Shown piece after piece: positions 1-7,944 of a DNA stretch of 64,000 bases. Location of the stretch: assembly GCA_947565865.1 (NCBI GenBank), contig CANOHT010000004.1, forward strand, positions 62,001 through 126,000. The letters run 5' to 3'. This DNA comes from an uncultured Clostridia bacterium. GTDB lineage: Bacteria > Bacillota > Clostridia > Christensenellales > Aristaeellaceae. Every line of letters starts with the position of its first letter. Within the stretch, counting starts at the first letter, position 1. The position numbers and the translations under genes are program-made. A model generated the notes under the pieces. It was not told where the DNA came from, did not search any database, and saw only the letters and a list, made by a program, of their open reading frames with translations.

Positions 1-118
1 CCTCGGCCACCGCTTTCAGGGGCATCGTTTCCACCAGGCCCCATTCCTCCGCCCGCATAACCTCCGCCGTCATGTCCGGCAGCAGGGTCACACCGGGCCG
101 ATGCTCCTGACCCATCAT
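1..118 (-). CDS. hypothetical protein, 5' portion only (cut by window edge)
   Basis: Reading leftward from an ATG at 118, 39 codons are open to the window edge. The ATG overlaps the stop of the tubulin-like gene in an ATGA junction, so the two are almost certainly translationally coupled and co-transcribed. A second in-frame ATG follows immediately. The visible part is hydrophilic with no signal peptide or membrane segment. It starts MMGQEHRPGVTLLPDM and is not recognisable as any family, so no function is assigned. The coupling suggests it works with the tubulin-like protein. Confidence 0.6.
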   Translation of the reverse strand, partial: MMGQEHRPGVTLLPDMTAEVMRAEEWGLVETMPLKAVAE

Positions 119-1965
119 GCCTTGCCCTCCATTCCGTTCAGCATGACCCGCACAAAGGCTCTGAGCGGCTCGTCCCCCATGTCCAAGCGGGCCAGCTCCT
201 CCCTGCGGCGCGCAAGGGTGACGCCCTCCAGGCCGGGAACGGCGAAATGCCAAACCCGCTCCAGCTGCCGCTGATCCCGGGCCGACCAGACGGCCGGTTC
301 AAACAGGCCGCAGGCTGCCGCTCCGGCTGTATCCTGAACCGTGGGCGGAACGGCGCGGACATTTTCCGCCCCGGCAGCCCGCAGATCGCTTTCCGCCTGC
401 TGATACCTGGCCTCCAGCAGAAGCAGGCTGCGCTCCATGCGCTTGAGCTTGGCGCGAGCGCCGGCGATACGCCCCGCGGCCTCGGGAGAACCGTCGTTTT
501 CAGCACGGCGAATATGCGCCTCCGCCTCCTCAAACTGGCCGCGAAACTGATCGGCCTCCTGCCGGAAGCGCCGGACGCAGCCCTTGAGCATCGCCAAATA
601 AGCCGGTCCGCCGATGCGCTCCACCAGCGCCCGCTGCGTTTCCTTCAGCTGAGACAGCAGATCCGACAGCCGCGTCAGCGCCAGCCGGACTTCATCCTCC
701 TCAGCGGCGCTCTTCCCCCGCTGAATCGCCTGACGGCCCCATTCGTCCGCCTCGGCCTCCTGGCGCATCACCGTCAGCTGCGCCGCCGTCTGCGCAAGCT
801 GCCGATAGTTTTCCTCTGCCTGGCGCGCCGCCTCATCCATGGCGCTGCCGCTGCGCAGTGCCGGGGGCAAGGTAGCGATAACCTCCCCCATCCATCGCTC
901 GTAGGAAGCCAGCAGCGCCGTCAGCTGCGCGTAGTCCTCTGCCAGCGCCAAACGCCGTTCTTCCGGCCACCGACGGATGCCGCCGAAGCAGCCCGCGTAC
1001 CAGGGAATCAGCCGATCCCGCAGCCAGTGTGGCTCCGCAAGACCCCGTCGAATCGTTTCACCCATGTCCAGGCGAAGCGCCGCGGCAGTCTGCGTCAATC
1101 GGCCAAAGCCCAGCCGGCATCGCTCCGACTCCGTGCCGAAGGCCTCCCAGGTCAAACTGCCCAGGGGCAGCCGCCAGCTGAAGCAGCCCTGCCGATTCTC
1201 CCGGAAGAAGTCCGCGCCGCACAGCGCCGCCAGCCATTCGGGAAGCCGCGCCTCCCGGCAGCCCTCCGTGACCGTGGCGTAGGCGCTCTGCTCCAGCCCC
1301 AGCAGGTACACGGCGTCGCACAGCCCATCCTCGCTCCACTGGCGAAGGGCCGATGCCGCCCGGGCCATGGCGTCCTCCGAAGCACGGAAATAGGGCAGCA
1401 GGGCTACCGCGGCGATCCGCGCCATGGGCAGCCGCTCACGAAAGCACTCCGCCAGGGCCGTCAGCCCCGCCGCGCCCATCCCGCCCATGGCTGAGCCGCA
1501 CAATACCACCCTGGCTTCCTCTGCCGTCAAGGCTGTCAGCCATGCTCCCAGGGCGCCATCGGGCTGAACGTTGCCGCTGCCCAGCAGGCCCGCCAACGCA
1601 AGAGCCGCGCTGTCAGCCTGACCCCGAAAGCCCTCCGCGCCAGCGGGCCGCTTGTCCGCCTCGGGCATCAGAGCGCGCAGCAGCAGCTGATCCTCCGGGG
1701 TCTGCGCCAGGTCAGCCAGGCTATCGGCCTTGGGCGGATGCTCCGGCCAGTGGCGGCAAACCAAGCGCGGACGCTCCTGCGGCAGCAGGGGCCGCACCCG
1801 GTCATAGCGCGCAAAGAGCGCAGCGGTTTCCTCGTCCCGCTGATCCGTGTCAATCAGAAGAACCTCCACCGTATCCGCCGTGACCGCGCCTGCCAGCGCG
1901 CAGTAAACAAGGGCCCGGGCCGCCTTCGCCCCCGCGCCGCCAATGGCCGCAAAGCATGTTCTCAT
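115..1965 (-). CDS. tubulin/FtsZ-like GTPase candidate (Tubulin_2-type)
   Basis: 616 residues. The start at 1965 is chosen because AAGGAGG lies 8-15 nt upstream; the frame stays open further upstream but without a ribosome site. An N-terminal Rossmann-like segment carries GGAGAK (residues 9-14) and LLIDTDQ (36-42). A glycine-rich loop, GGMGAAG (161-167), sits after a hydrophobic strand, where tubulin/FtsZ proteins have the GGGTGTG signature. The C-terminal third (about 380-560) is rich in Glu, Arg and Ala with coiled-coil-like heptads. Large tubulin-like proteins of this sort occur in Clostridia, but the glycine loop here is degenerate, so GTP binding is inferred. It is translationally coupled to the next gene and lies just after the galE terminator, so it needs read-through or a promoter inside galE. 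It could instead be another nucleotide-binding family. Confidence 0.5.
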   Translation of the reverse strand: MRTCFAAIGGAGAKAARALVYCALAGAVTADTVEVLLIDTDQRDEETAALFARYDRVRPLLPQERPRLVCRHWPEHPPKADSLADLAQTPEDQLLLRALMPEADKRPAGAEGFRGQADSAALALAGLLGSGNVQPDGALGAWLTALTAEEARVVLCGSAMGGMGAAGLTALAECFRERLPMARIAAVALLPYFRASEDAMARAASALRQWSEDGLCDAVYLLGLEQSAYATVTEGCREARLPEWLAALCGADFFRENRQGCFSWRLPLGSLTWEAFGTESERCRLGFGRLTQTAAALRLDMGETIRRGLAEPHWLRDRLIPWYAGCFGGIRRWPEERRLALAEDYAQLTALLASYERWMGEVIATLPPALRSGSAMDEAARQAEENYRQLAQTAAQLTVMRQEAEADEWGRQAIQRGKSAAEEDEVRLALTRLSDLLSQLKETQRALVERIGGPAYLAMLKGCVRRFRQEADQFRGQFEEAEAHIRRAENDGSPEAAGRIAGARAKLKRMERSLLLLEARYQQAESDLRAAGAENVRAVPPTVQDTAGAAACGLFEPAVWSARDQRQLERVWHFAVPGLEGVTLARRREELARLDMGDEPLRAFVRVMLNGMEGKA

Positions 1966-1995
1966 CCGCCCAGCCTCCTTCCCCCAAAGCCAACG

Positions 1996-2036
1996 AAAAA
2001 CGCGGAGACCCACCGCATCCGGGACGGGCCTCCGCG
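1996..2036 (-). terminator. intrinsic terminator after galE
   Basis: CGCGGAG (2001-2007) and CTCCGCG (2030-2036) form a stem extended inward by CCC/GGG, and on the minus strand it is followed by five T (complement of 1996-2000). It begins 9 nt past the galE stop. The ribosome site of the next gene is only about 15 nt further on. Confidence 0.75.
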
Positions 2037-2045
2037 CCGCTGATG

Positions 2046-3062
2046 TCACGCCTGATAGCCGTTGGGGTTGTTCGTCTGCCAGCGCCAGGAATCCCGGCAC
2101 ATATCCTCCAGGGTCTTGGTCGCCTCCCAGCCCAGCAGCGCCTTGGCCTTGGCCGGATCAGCAAAGCAGGCGTCGATGTCGCCCGCCCTGCGGGGCCCGA
2201 TGACGTAGGGCACCGGAATGTCGTTGACCCGGGCGAAGGTGTTCACGATGTCCAGCACGGAATAGCCGATGCCGGTGCCCAGGTTGATGATTTCGCAGCC
2301 CTGATGCTTGGCGGCATAATCGCAGGCGGCCACATGGCCCTTGGCCAGATCCACCACATGAATGTAGTCCCTGACGCCAGTGCCGTCGTGGGTTCTGTAA
2401 TCGTCGCCGTACACGGTAAGCCGCGCCAGCTGGCCCGCGGCCACCTTGGTGATATAGGGCATCAGGTTGTTGGGAATGCCGTTGGGGTTTTCGCCGATGC
2501 GGCCGGATTCATGGGCGCCGATGGGGTTGAAGTAGCGCAGCAGCACCACGCTCCACTCGGGGTCGGCCACCACCACGCCCTGCAGGATCTTCTCGATCAT
2601 GTACTTCGTCCAGCCATAGGGATTGGTGCAGCCCTTGCAGAACATGTCCTCTCGCAGCGGCACCTCATCCGGATCGCCATACACGGTGGCGGAGGAGGAG
2701 AACACCAGCCGCTTGCAGCCGTGGGCCGCCATCACCTCGCACAGGGTAAGGGTGGAATCCAGATTGTTGCGGTAGTAGGCCAGAGGAATATGCACGGATT
2801 CGCCTACCGCCTTCAGCCCGGCAAAGTGAATCACCGCGTCAAAGGTGTTTTCATCAAAAATTCGGTTCATTGCGTCCCTGTCGCACACGTCAGCCTCGTA
2901 CACCTTCACCGAACGGCCGGTAATCTCTTCCACCCGCCGCACCGCTTCGGGCTGGCTGTTGACATAATTATCCACCGCCACCACATCGTGGCCCGCCGCC
3001 ATCAGCTCCACGCAGGTGTGGGTCGCGATGAAGCCCGCGCCGCCGGTCAGCAAAATCCTCAT
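2046..3062 (-). CDS. galE: UDP-glucose 4-epimerase
   Basis: 338 residues, the normal GalE length. It interconverts UDP-glucose and UDP-galactose in the cytoplasm, NAD-dependent. Visible are the NAD-binding GGAGFIA motif (residues 7-13), the SSSATVYG strand with Ser124, and the YGWTK motif giving Tyr149 and Lys153, the same numbering as the E. coli catalytic triad. The start at 3062 is preferred over an ATG at 3068 because GGAGG lies 9 nt from the former and only 3 nt from the latter. It sits downstream of a sugar nucleotidyltransferase and an undecaprenyl-type sugar transferase, so it probably supplies UDP-sugars for surface polysaccharide as well as galactose metabolism. A terminator separates it from the nucleotidyltransferase. 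Confidence 0.96.
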   Translation of the reverse strand: MRILLTGGAGFIATHTCVELMAAGHDVVAVDNYVNSQPEAVRRVEEITGRSVKVYEADVCDRDAMNRIFDENTFDAVIHFAGLKAVGESVHIPLAYYRNNLDSTLTLCEVMAAHGCKRLVFSSSATVYGDPDEVPLREDMFCKGCTNPYGWTKYMIEKILQGVVVADPEWSVVLLRYFNPIGAHESGRIGENPNGIPNNLMPYITKVAAGQLARLTVYGDDYRTHDGTGVRDYIHVVDLAKGHVAACDYAAKHQGCEIINLGTGIGYSVLDIVNTFARVNDIPVPYVIGPRRAGDIDACFADPAKAKALLGWEATKTLEDMCRDSWRWQTNNPNGYQA

Positions 3063-3124
3063 GGGCATTATCCTCCTTTTCAGCAGCCCGTTCCGCAGGC
3101 CGCCTGAACGCTATCATTGTACCC

Positions 3125-3163
3125 AAAAACGGCCCCCTTTGCAAGTAGCGAAAGGGAGCCGTT
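3125..3163 (-). terminator. intrinsic terminator after the nucleotidyltransferase gene
   Basis: Arms at 3128-3140 and 3151-3163 (AACGGCCCCCTTT versus AAAGGGAGCCGTT) pair at 12 of 13 positions around a 10-nt loop. On the minus strand the stem runs into TTTTT (complement of 3125-3129). It lies 30 nt past the stop of the gene ending at 3193. Confidence 0.75.
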
Positions 3164-3192
3164 AGGTAAAAAATCCGATTGGCGGCCCCGGC

Positions 3193-4098
3193 TTACAGCG
3201 CCGCGGGGTATGCCCCCGCCGCGTGCAGCCTGCGCAGCTCCGCCTCCACCAGAGGCTTATCCTCCCGGTAGGTCATGCCGAACCAGGCCGCTCCGGTGGA
3301 CAGCACATCCACGACAAGGCCGTCGGTACGCATAAGCCCGTCAATGTGGGTAGGCAGAACAAATTCCTTCTTCATGGAATCGCCCGCGCCATCGGCCAGG
3401 AACGCGCGGAAATCACGCTCCGCCACGCGGAAATACCAGGGCGTCAGGCCCCAGAAATTCATGGATACCAGCGCGTTGGGATCGAGAATCAGGCCCGCGG
3501 GATCGGAATGCGTGTCCCGGATGGTGCCGTCCGGCATGGGCTGGATCTTGTACGTCTCCGTCACCTTCACCAGGCGGCCCTGAGCATCGGTTTCACACAC
3601 GCCGCGAGTCACGGTACCATTCTCCGAGACTGTGTTGCGCAGATAATACGCCACCATGGAGGCGGCGGCCTCCTTCCCCGCCATGCCGCGCAGGGATTCC
3701 GCCATGGTGAGGAAGGCCTCTTTGCCATAGTAATCATCAGCGTTGATGACCGCAAAAGGCTCATGGATCACAGCCTTGGCTGCCAGCACGGCATGAACCG
3801 TGCCGTAGGGCCGGGTGCGTCCCTCCGGCGGAACAAAGCCGTCCGGCAGGGAATCATACTCCTGGTAAACATAATGCACCTCGCACCGGGCGGCAATCTT
3901 ATCGCCCACCAACTGACGGAATTCCTCAGCCATGGCGCGCTTGATGACGAAGACTACCTTATCGAACCCCGCCGCCAGGGCGTCATGGATGGAGTATTCC
4001 ATCAGGATCTCCCCATTGGGACCGATTTTGCTGATCTGCTTATCGCCGCCAAAGCGGGAACCCAGCCCCGCGGCCATAATGAGCAGCGTCAATTTCAT
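3193..4098 (-). CDS. sugar-phosphate nucleotidyltransferase
   Basis: 301 residues. The N-terminal AAGLGSRFGG (residues 9-18) is the nucleotide-binding signature of NTP_transferase enzymes such as GalU, RfbA and LicC, and NADDYYG (119-125) carries the metal-binding Asp region. It transfers NMP from an NTP to a sugar phosphate (or a phospho-alcohol) to make the activated donor; the exact substrate cannot be read from the sequence. The start at 4098 has GAGGAGGT 7-14 nt upstream. The gap from the glycosylphosphotransferase gene upstream is 38 nt, so the two are one transcription unit, and galE follows after a terminator. Regulation is not evident. A UDP-sugar is the likely product given the galE neighbour (inference). 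Confidence 0.8.
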   Translation of the reverse strand: MKLTLLIMAAGLGSRFGGDKQISKIGPNGEILMEYSIHDALAAGFDKVVFVIKRAMAEEFRQLVGDKIAARCEVHYVYQEYDSLPDGFVPPEGRTRPYGTVHAVLAAKAVIHEPFAVINADDYYGKEAFLTMAESLRGMAGKEAAASMVAYYLRNTVSENGTVTRGVCETDAQGRLVKVTETYKIQPMPDGTIRDTHSDPAGLILDPNALVSMNFWGLTPWYFRVAERDFRAFLADGAGDSMKKEFVLPTHIDGLMRTDGLVVDVLSTGAAWFGMTYREDKPLVEAELRRLHAAGAYPAAL

Positions 4099-4136
4099 AT
4101 GCGTACCTCCTCGCGCCGTTGTGCGTTTTGCAAGCC

Positions 4137-5552
4137 TTACGCGCCGATCCTCCCGCGCTCCTCCGCCGTCTCGCCATTCACCTGCGGCGGCGCGAAGCCC
4201 TCCGTGCTGTCCGACTTGAAAAACACCGTCAGGGTGCGGAAAATCAGCTTGATATCCACCCACAGCGAAAAGCTTTCGATGTACATCAAATCGAGCATCA
4301 GCTTATCCTCAGGGGTGGTGTTGTAGCGGCCCTCAATCTGGGCATAGCCTGTCAGTCCGGCCTTCATCTTCTCCCGATAAACAAAAGCGGGCAGCTGCTG
4401 CTTGTAGCGCGCCACATTCTCCAGCATCTCCGGCCGGGGCCCCACCACGGTCATCGCCCCCCGAAGGATGTTCCAGAACTGCGGCAGCTCGTCCAGCCTG
4501 AAACGGCGCAGCACCTGTCCGACCCGCGTGATTCGCGCGTCGTCGGTGGTCGCGGATACCGGGTTCGCCTTCAGGCTGTCGATGACGGTCATGGTGCGGA
4601 ATTTGCAGATGGAGAAAACGCGGCCGTTTACCGTCATCCGCTGCTGGCGGAAGATCACCGGGCCGCCGTCCTCCAGGTAGATGCACAGGGCAATCAGCAG
4701 CAGCAGGGGGGAAAAGCCGATCAGCACCAGCAACGAAATGCCGATGTCCATTCCGCGCTTCATCATCCGCTGTCCCAGGGTCATTTTTCCGTAGGTCATT
4801 TCCAGGAAGGGCGCATCGTCCACCACCATCTGGCGGGCGTTGGAAAGCATGATGCCCTGCAAATCCGCCTGACATATCACGTCCCGGTGCAGATCATAGC
4901 AGTGCTGCAGCAGCGCCATCTTGGCCTGCTCGGGCACCTTGCCGATGAAAACCAACTCGCACTGGCGCAGCCTGTCCACCATATCCGGCGCGTTGTACAG
5001 GCAGACATCCGTGACCCGCCATTGCAGGGCATAACGGCCCACCTTACCCCGGAGCCGGGCCTCCTGGCCCTCATCCCCCAGCACCAGCAGGCATCGCCTG
5101 GGGGGATTGATGGTGAAGTACATGCCGTTGCCCAGCCGAACCCAGAAAACGATCAGCAAAATCTGGCACACCATGCACAGCAAAAGCCACAGGAAATCCT
5201 CGCCAAAAAGCTCCAAACGCTGGCGGTTGTTGGGATTCACGTTCATGATCTGCAATTGCAGGTACGTTATCAGATCCGTTACCAGCGTCGCCAGGGACAT
5301 AGAGGAAATGACTGGCTTACTCTTTTTCTTGCCCACAGCGTAGCCGCCGTAGACCGCGTGCATGGCACAGCTGAGGGCGATATAGGTCAGCAGCGTGGTC
5401 GCCAGCGTTCGGGACAGATTCAGCAAAGCCTTGTTGTTGACGCTCATCAGGCCGAAGAAAAGCAGGGCCAGACAGCCATAGACCATGCAGCTGAAAAAAC
5501 CCAGCATCAGCGCGGTTCGATGGCGCTGCAGCCGTCGAATCAGTTTGTTCAT
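4137..5552 (-). CDS. polyprenyl glycosylphosphotransferase (bacterial sugar transferase)
   Basis: 471 residues. It transfers a sugar-1-phosphate from a UDP-sugar to the undecaprenyl-phosphate carrier, the first membrane step of exopolysaccharide or glycan assembly. Membrane segments lie near 14-36, 50-72 and 120-140, followed by a soluble domain, then the hydrophobic hairpin (269-291) that opens the catalytic domain. KFRTM (317-321), DELPQ (354-358) and GPRPE (371-375) are the family's active-site motifs. The start at 5552 is the first Met before the first membrane segment; the upstream AAAGGA is 12 nt away, so the initiation signal is weak. It is co-oriented with the nucleotidyltransferase and galE. 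The glycan made is unknown. Confidence 0.92.
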   Translation of the reverse strand: MNKLIRRLQRHRTALMLGFFSCMVYGCLALLFFGLMSVNNKALLNLSRTLATTLLTYIALSCAMHAVYGGYAVGKKKSKPVISSMSLATLVTDLITYLQLQIMNVNPNNRQRLELFGEDFLWLLLCMVCQILLIVFWVRLGNGMYFTINPPRRCLLVLGDEGQEARLRGKVGRYALQWRVTDVCLYNAPDMVDRLRQCELVFIGKVPEQAKMALLQHCYDLHRDVICQADLQGIMLSNARQMVVDDAPFLEMTYGKMTLGQRMMKRGMDIGISLLVLIGFSPLLLLIALCIYLEDGGPVIFRQQRMTVNGRVFSICKFRTMTVIDSLKANPVSATTDDARITRVGQVLRRFRLDELPQFWNILRGAMTVVGPRPEMLENVARYKQQLPAFVYREKMKAGLTGYAQIEGRYNTTPEDKLMLDLMYIESFSLWVDIKLIFRTLTVFFKSDSTEGFAPPQVNGETAEERGRIGA

Positions 5553-5886
5553 TCGGCCAAGCCGTCCTTTCTCCTTCTTTATCGGCCAATTCCTGCGCCT
5601 ATCATACCATGTTGCGCCGCGAGTGTCAAGGAAGGGCGGCAAAGGGTCGGCTATGCGGCGCACGCCGCTTTGCCGCGTTTGCAGGACTTCCCTGGCCGCC
5701 TACGGCTCCCGGCCGGGAAGTCCTGTAAGGACGCGATTTTTGACGAAATTGCGCAACAGCTGACGCGCATGTCGCCAGTGGCTGGTTGAAAGCCGAAGGG
5801 GTTGCGCGCCCTCCGTCATCACCCTGGATTATGCCACTGATCCTGGGGATCAAGAAAAGACCTCTTGCTCTCCGCTGAAAAACGGC
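5553..5886. other. intergenic region with one imperfect hairpin
   Basis: No credible gene is seen. The only clear structure is an inverted repeat, CAGGACTTCCC (5682-5692) against GGGAAGTCCTG (5715-5725), extended by GGCC on both inner sides around a 13-nt loop. Neither side has a T-run, so it is not a typical terminator. It may hold the promoter of the sugar transferase gene, but no good -35/-10 pair is visible. Confidence 0.4.
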
Positions 5887-6387
5887 TTATTCTTCGTCAA
5901 CATCCATTGCCGGATACAGCTCCTCCTTCCTGAGGCGCTGATAGGGCCAGCTGTCCGGTACGCTGTCAAGGATGTCCTCCCAGGGATAGGCAGGTTCCCG
6001 CCCCGCTTCGGCCAGCCTGGCAAAGGCCAGGGCCTCCGTGCGCGTAATGAGCGGCTGATGCAGTCGGTAGACCGTGCAGGGAATGCCCAGCTCTTTGCAT
6101 TTCATGATGGTGTGGCTTGTGCCCGGCGACTGTCCGTCCCAGAAAGCAATGACGTGGTCGGCGTGTTTGATCATGTCCAGGTTGCGCCTCAAGGGCGCGC
6201 CCCTGCCGTAGCGGCGGTAATCGGGACGGTATTCCTCATACGGAATAGCTTGGCTGATGGCGTAGCGGCGGGCACATGCGTCCACCCCTGTCGCACCGCC
6301 GGACAGGATGCGGGAGACATTGGCAGGTAGATAGTCTTCCAGATGATCGACTTGCAGACTGCGGGAACCGATGACGGCGATGCGCAT
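5887..6387 (-). CDS. SLOG-fold protein (DUF2493 / YspA-like)
   Basis: 166 residues. It starts with a Rossmann-like strand and GSRS (residues 7-10), followed by GGATGVD (30-36), the nucleotide-binding signature of the SLOG superfamily (DprA, YspA, lysine-decarboxylase-like). A later segment, HADHVIAFWDG followed by SPGT, matches the second conserved patch of DUF2493 proteins. These proteins are thought to bind nucleotides or nucleic-acid-derived ligands; the function here is unknown. The start is preceded by AGGGGGG about 8 nt upstream. It is transcribed away from a broken ribbon-helix-helix gene, and the shared spacer holds an operator-like dyad and an extended -10, so it may once have been controlled by that repressor. 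Confidence 0.75.
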   Translation of the reverse strand: MRIAVIGSRSLQVDHLEDYLPANVSRILSGGATGVDACARRYAISQAIPYEEYRPDYRRYGRGAPLRRNLDMIKHADHVIAFWDGQSPGTSHTIMKCKELGIPCTVYRLHQPLITRTEALAFARLAEAGREPAYPWEDILDSVPDSWPYQRLRKEELYPAMDVDEE

Positions 6388-6420
6388 GGCGCTTCCCCCC
6401 TAAATTTTGTGGGTGCATTT

Positions 6421-6478
6421 TGGGTTCACTCAAACCCATTGTAGCAAACGGCAATATACAATGAGCATGATGAACCCA
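6421..6478. promoter_or_regulatory. divergent control region with operator-like dyad and extended -10
   Basis: TGGGTTCA (6421-6428) and TGAACCCA (6471-6478) form a perfect 8-bp dyad, with further half-sites AAACCCA (6432-6438) and TGAGTTCA (6482-6489). Between them, on the minus strand, TGCTACAAT (6446-6438) is a good extended -10 for the SLOG gene. Ribbon-helix-helix repressors usually bind repeated short half-sites, and a broken gene of that family starts at 6513, so autoregulation of the pair is a reasonable inference. Confidence 0.4.
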
Positions 6479-6512
6479 TAATGAGTTCAAATTTTCGGGG
6501 AGGGATGGAGCC

Positions 6513-6695
6513 ATGCCAACAGACCTGCGGCATCTGTCTCTCCGGATTGATTAAGGCCTTCTTCGGCGGCTGGAATATGTGGCCGCCTATGAGGATCGGT
6601 CGATGAACAGCACCCTGCTGCAGCTGGTGCGGCGCTTCGTGGCTGATTTTGAGGAAAAGCACGGCCCTATTGATTTGGAAATGAAGTCATCATGA
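6513..6695 (+). pseudogene. Arc-family ribbon-helix-helix repressor, nonsense-mutated
   Basis: A 61-codon frame starting MPTDLRHLSLRID is interrupted at codon 14 by TAA (6552-6554) and continues in the same frame as GLLRRLEYVAAYEDRSMNST to a normal stop at 6695. The pattern (short beta strand with alternating residues, then Leu-rich helix A, a turn with RSMN, then helix B) is that of small Arc/MetJ-type DNA-binding proteins, where Lys or Glu is expected at the stop position. One substitution explains the lesion. A GGAG site precedes the start. It is divergent from the SLOG gene. If the TAA is a sequencing error the gene is intact. Confidence 0.65.
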
Positions 6696-6860
6696 ATACG
6701 GAAGGATGAAGAACCAGGAATTCTTGCGGCGCTTCCTTGTTTAATTGTAATATTTTCATAATAAAAAGTTTTGTTCTTCGCCTTCCTCTTTGGGGAAGGT
6801 GGCGCGGCGGAACGCCGCGACGGATGAGGTAAAAATCCTGTCTTTTTTAAGTTTTATACT
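6696..6860. other. AT-rich spacer with two small hairpins
   Basis: There is no gene. CCTTCC/GGAAGG (about 6782-6800) and a GCGCGGCG/CGCCGCG stem just after form two adjacent hairpins, followed by an AT-rich stretch. This may be a further part of the repeat element that starts to the right. Confidence 0.35.
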
Positions 6861-7530
6861 TAATAGTTTTGCCCTTTGTGGGACTGCGGGCTTGCTTGAT
6901 CCTACTTTCTCCACGGAGAAAGTAGCAAAGAGGTCTGGAGGCGGCTAAATTGAACATGCACCGTAGCCGCCCCCAGGCCCCTCGTGGCATAGCATATGCC
7001 CGTGGCTATCATCAGTCACCAGCTAACACCGCCTCGCAGGGGCGGTCGTCCGCCTCCATAGGAGCGAGCAAGTGTGCTTGAGCGGCAAAGCTTTTGTCTG
7101 ATTTGGTTCGGTAGACCTGGTTGCACATGGGACTGGAAACGTTGTAGCAGAGGGGTACGGTTCGTACTTGCTCCATAGGAACAAAGCTCATGGAAGGAAC
7201 TAATGTTATGCATTGCCCAACGGCACCAGTCCCACGTGTAACCGGACAGCGAAGCTGTGCAGACGAAAACTTTGATGCAGATTGGACATATCCTTGCTCC
7301 AACGGCGGTAGTTGACTGCCCCTGTGAGGCGCAATTAGCTGGTAGCTGTTTATATCTACGCACATCGCGCTAAGCGACGGGGGGTTTGGGGGCGGCTGCC
7401 CATGCAGGTTCAATTCAGCCGCCCCCAATCCTCTCTGGTACTTTCTCTGAAGAGAAAGTACAGCCACTATCGCTCGCAGCCCTGCAAAGGGCGCAACTAT
7501 TTTCATAAATAAACAGCAGCCCCGCAAAGG
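6861..7530. repeat. dispersed palindromic repeat, two units head to head
   Basis: This stretch carries no convincing gene and matches the array at 56335-57110. One unit runs in reverse: palindrome TACTTTCTCC..GGAGAAAGTA at 6903-6924, then a GGCGGCTA/TAGCCGCC stem (about 6933-6972), a conserved core around 7023-7150 and a divergent end. A second, more diverged unit runs forward from about 7203 to its palindrome GTACTTTCTC..GAGAAAGTAC at 7438-7461, followed by a GCCCTGCAAAGGGCG segment also seen after the 57014 palindrome. Both share TTAGCTGGT, a GGGGGCGGCT stem and a TTCAATTTAGCC-type loop with the distant copies. No transposase, direct repeats or target duplications were seen. It may be a non-autonomous mobile element or a structured RNA family. 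Confidence 0.7.
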
Positions 7531-7560
7531 GTCTGAATCGCTTTCTCAACAATACGCCCA

Positions 7561-7899
7561 TTATGCCGACGTTGGCCCCTGCTCCCGCAGACAGACCGTC
7601 ACCAGCATGTCCAGAAAATGCGTCACGGTAGGCGGCTGGGTTAGCTGGAACCCAGCCAGGCTGGAGAGATAATCGGGATTATTGCGCCAGGCGTGATTGA
7701 TCGCCGTGCGGATGTTGCGTTCGACGCAGTGCATATCGCAGCCCAATTTCCGGGCAATCGGCTTGTAAAGATGCTCCCAGACGCAGAGCAGCCGATCCTC
7801 GTCTTCTACGCCAAGTTCCACCGCAAGGATAATCATTTTGTATCCCTTCAAGCGGTTCCCAATTCCCATATGCCAAAGAAGTTTCTGAATATTGGACAT
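7561..7899 (-). CDS. stand-alone Spo0A-type C-terminal DNA-binding domain protein
   Basis: 112 residues starting MSNIQKLLWHMGIG, with GGAGG about 9 nt upstream of the ATG at 7899. The whole protein corresponds to the effector domain of Spo0A: LLWHMGIGNRLKGY opening helices, a KPIARKLGCD segment, then the recognition-helix region VERNIRTAINHAW. There is no receiver domain, so it cannot be controlled by phosphorelay phosphorylation in the usual way. In full-length Spo0A this domain binds 0A boxes and controls entry into sporulation; here it could be a constitutive competitor or a specialised regulator (inference). A perfect 0A-box heptamer lies about 100 nt upstream on the same strand. Confidence 0.8.
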   Translation of the reverse strand: MSNIQKLLWHMGIGNRLKGYKMIILAVELGVEDEDRLLCVWEHLYKPIARKLGCDMHCVERNIRTAINHAWRNNPDYLSSLAGFQLTQPPTVTHFLDMLVTVCLREQGPTSA

Positions 7900-7944
7900 G
7901 CTGCTATACCTCCGAAAAAATACTTTCAGAGATAGAATACGCAC

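Noticed and set aside
6696..7560. Short minus-strand frames of 115-171 codons
   Set aside because: They overlap the repeat pair and have no family match, so they are repeat shadows.
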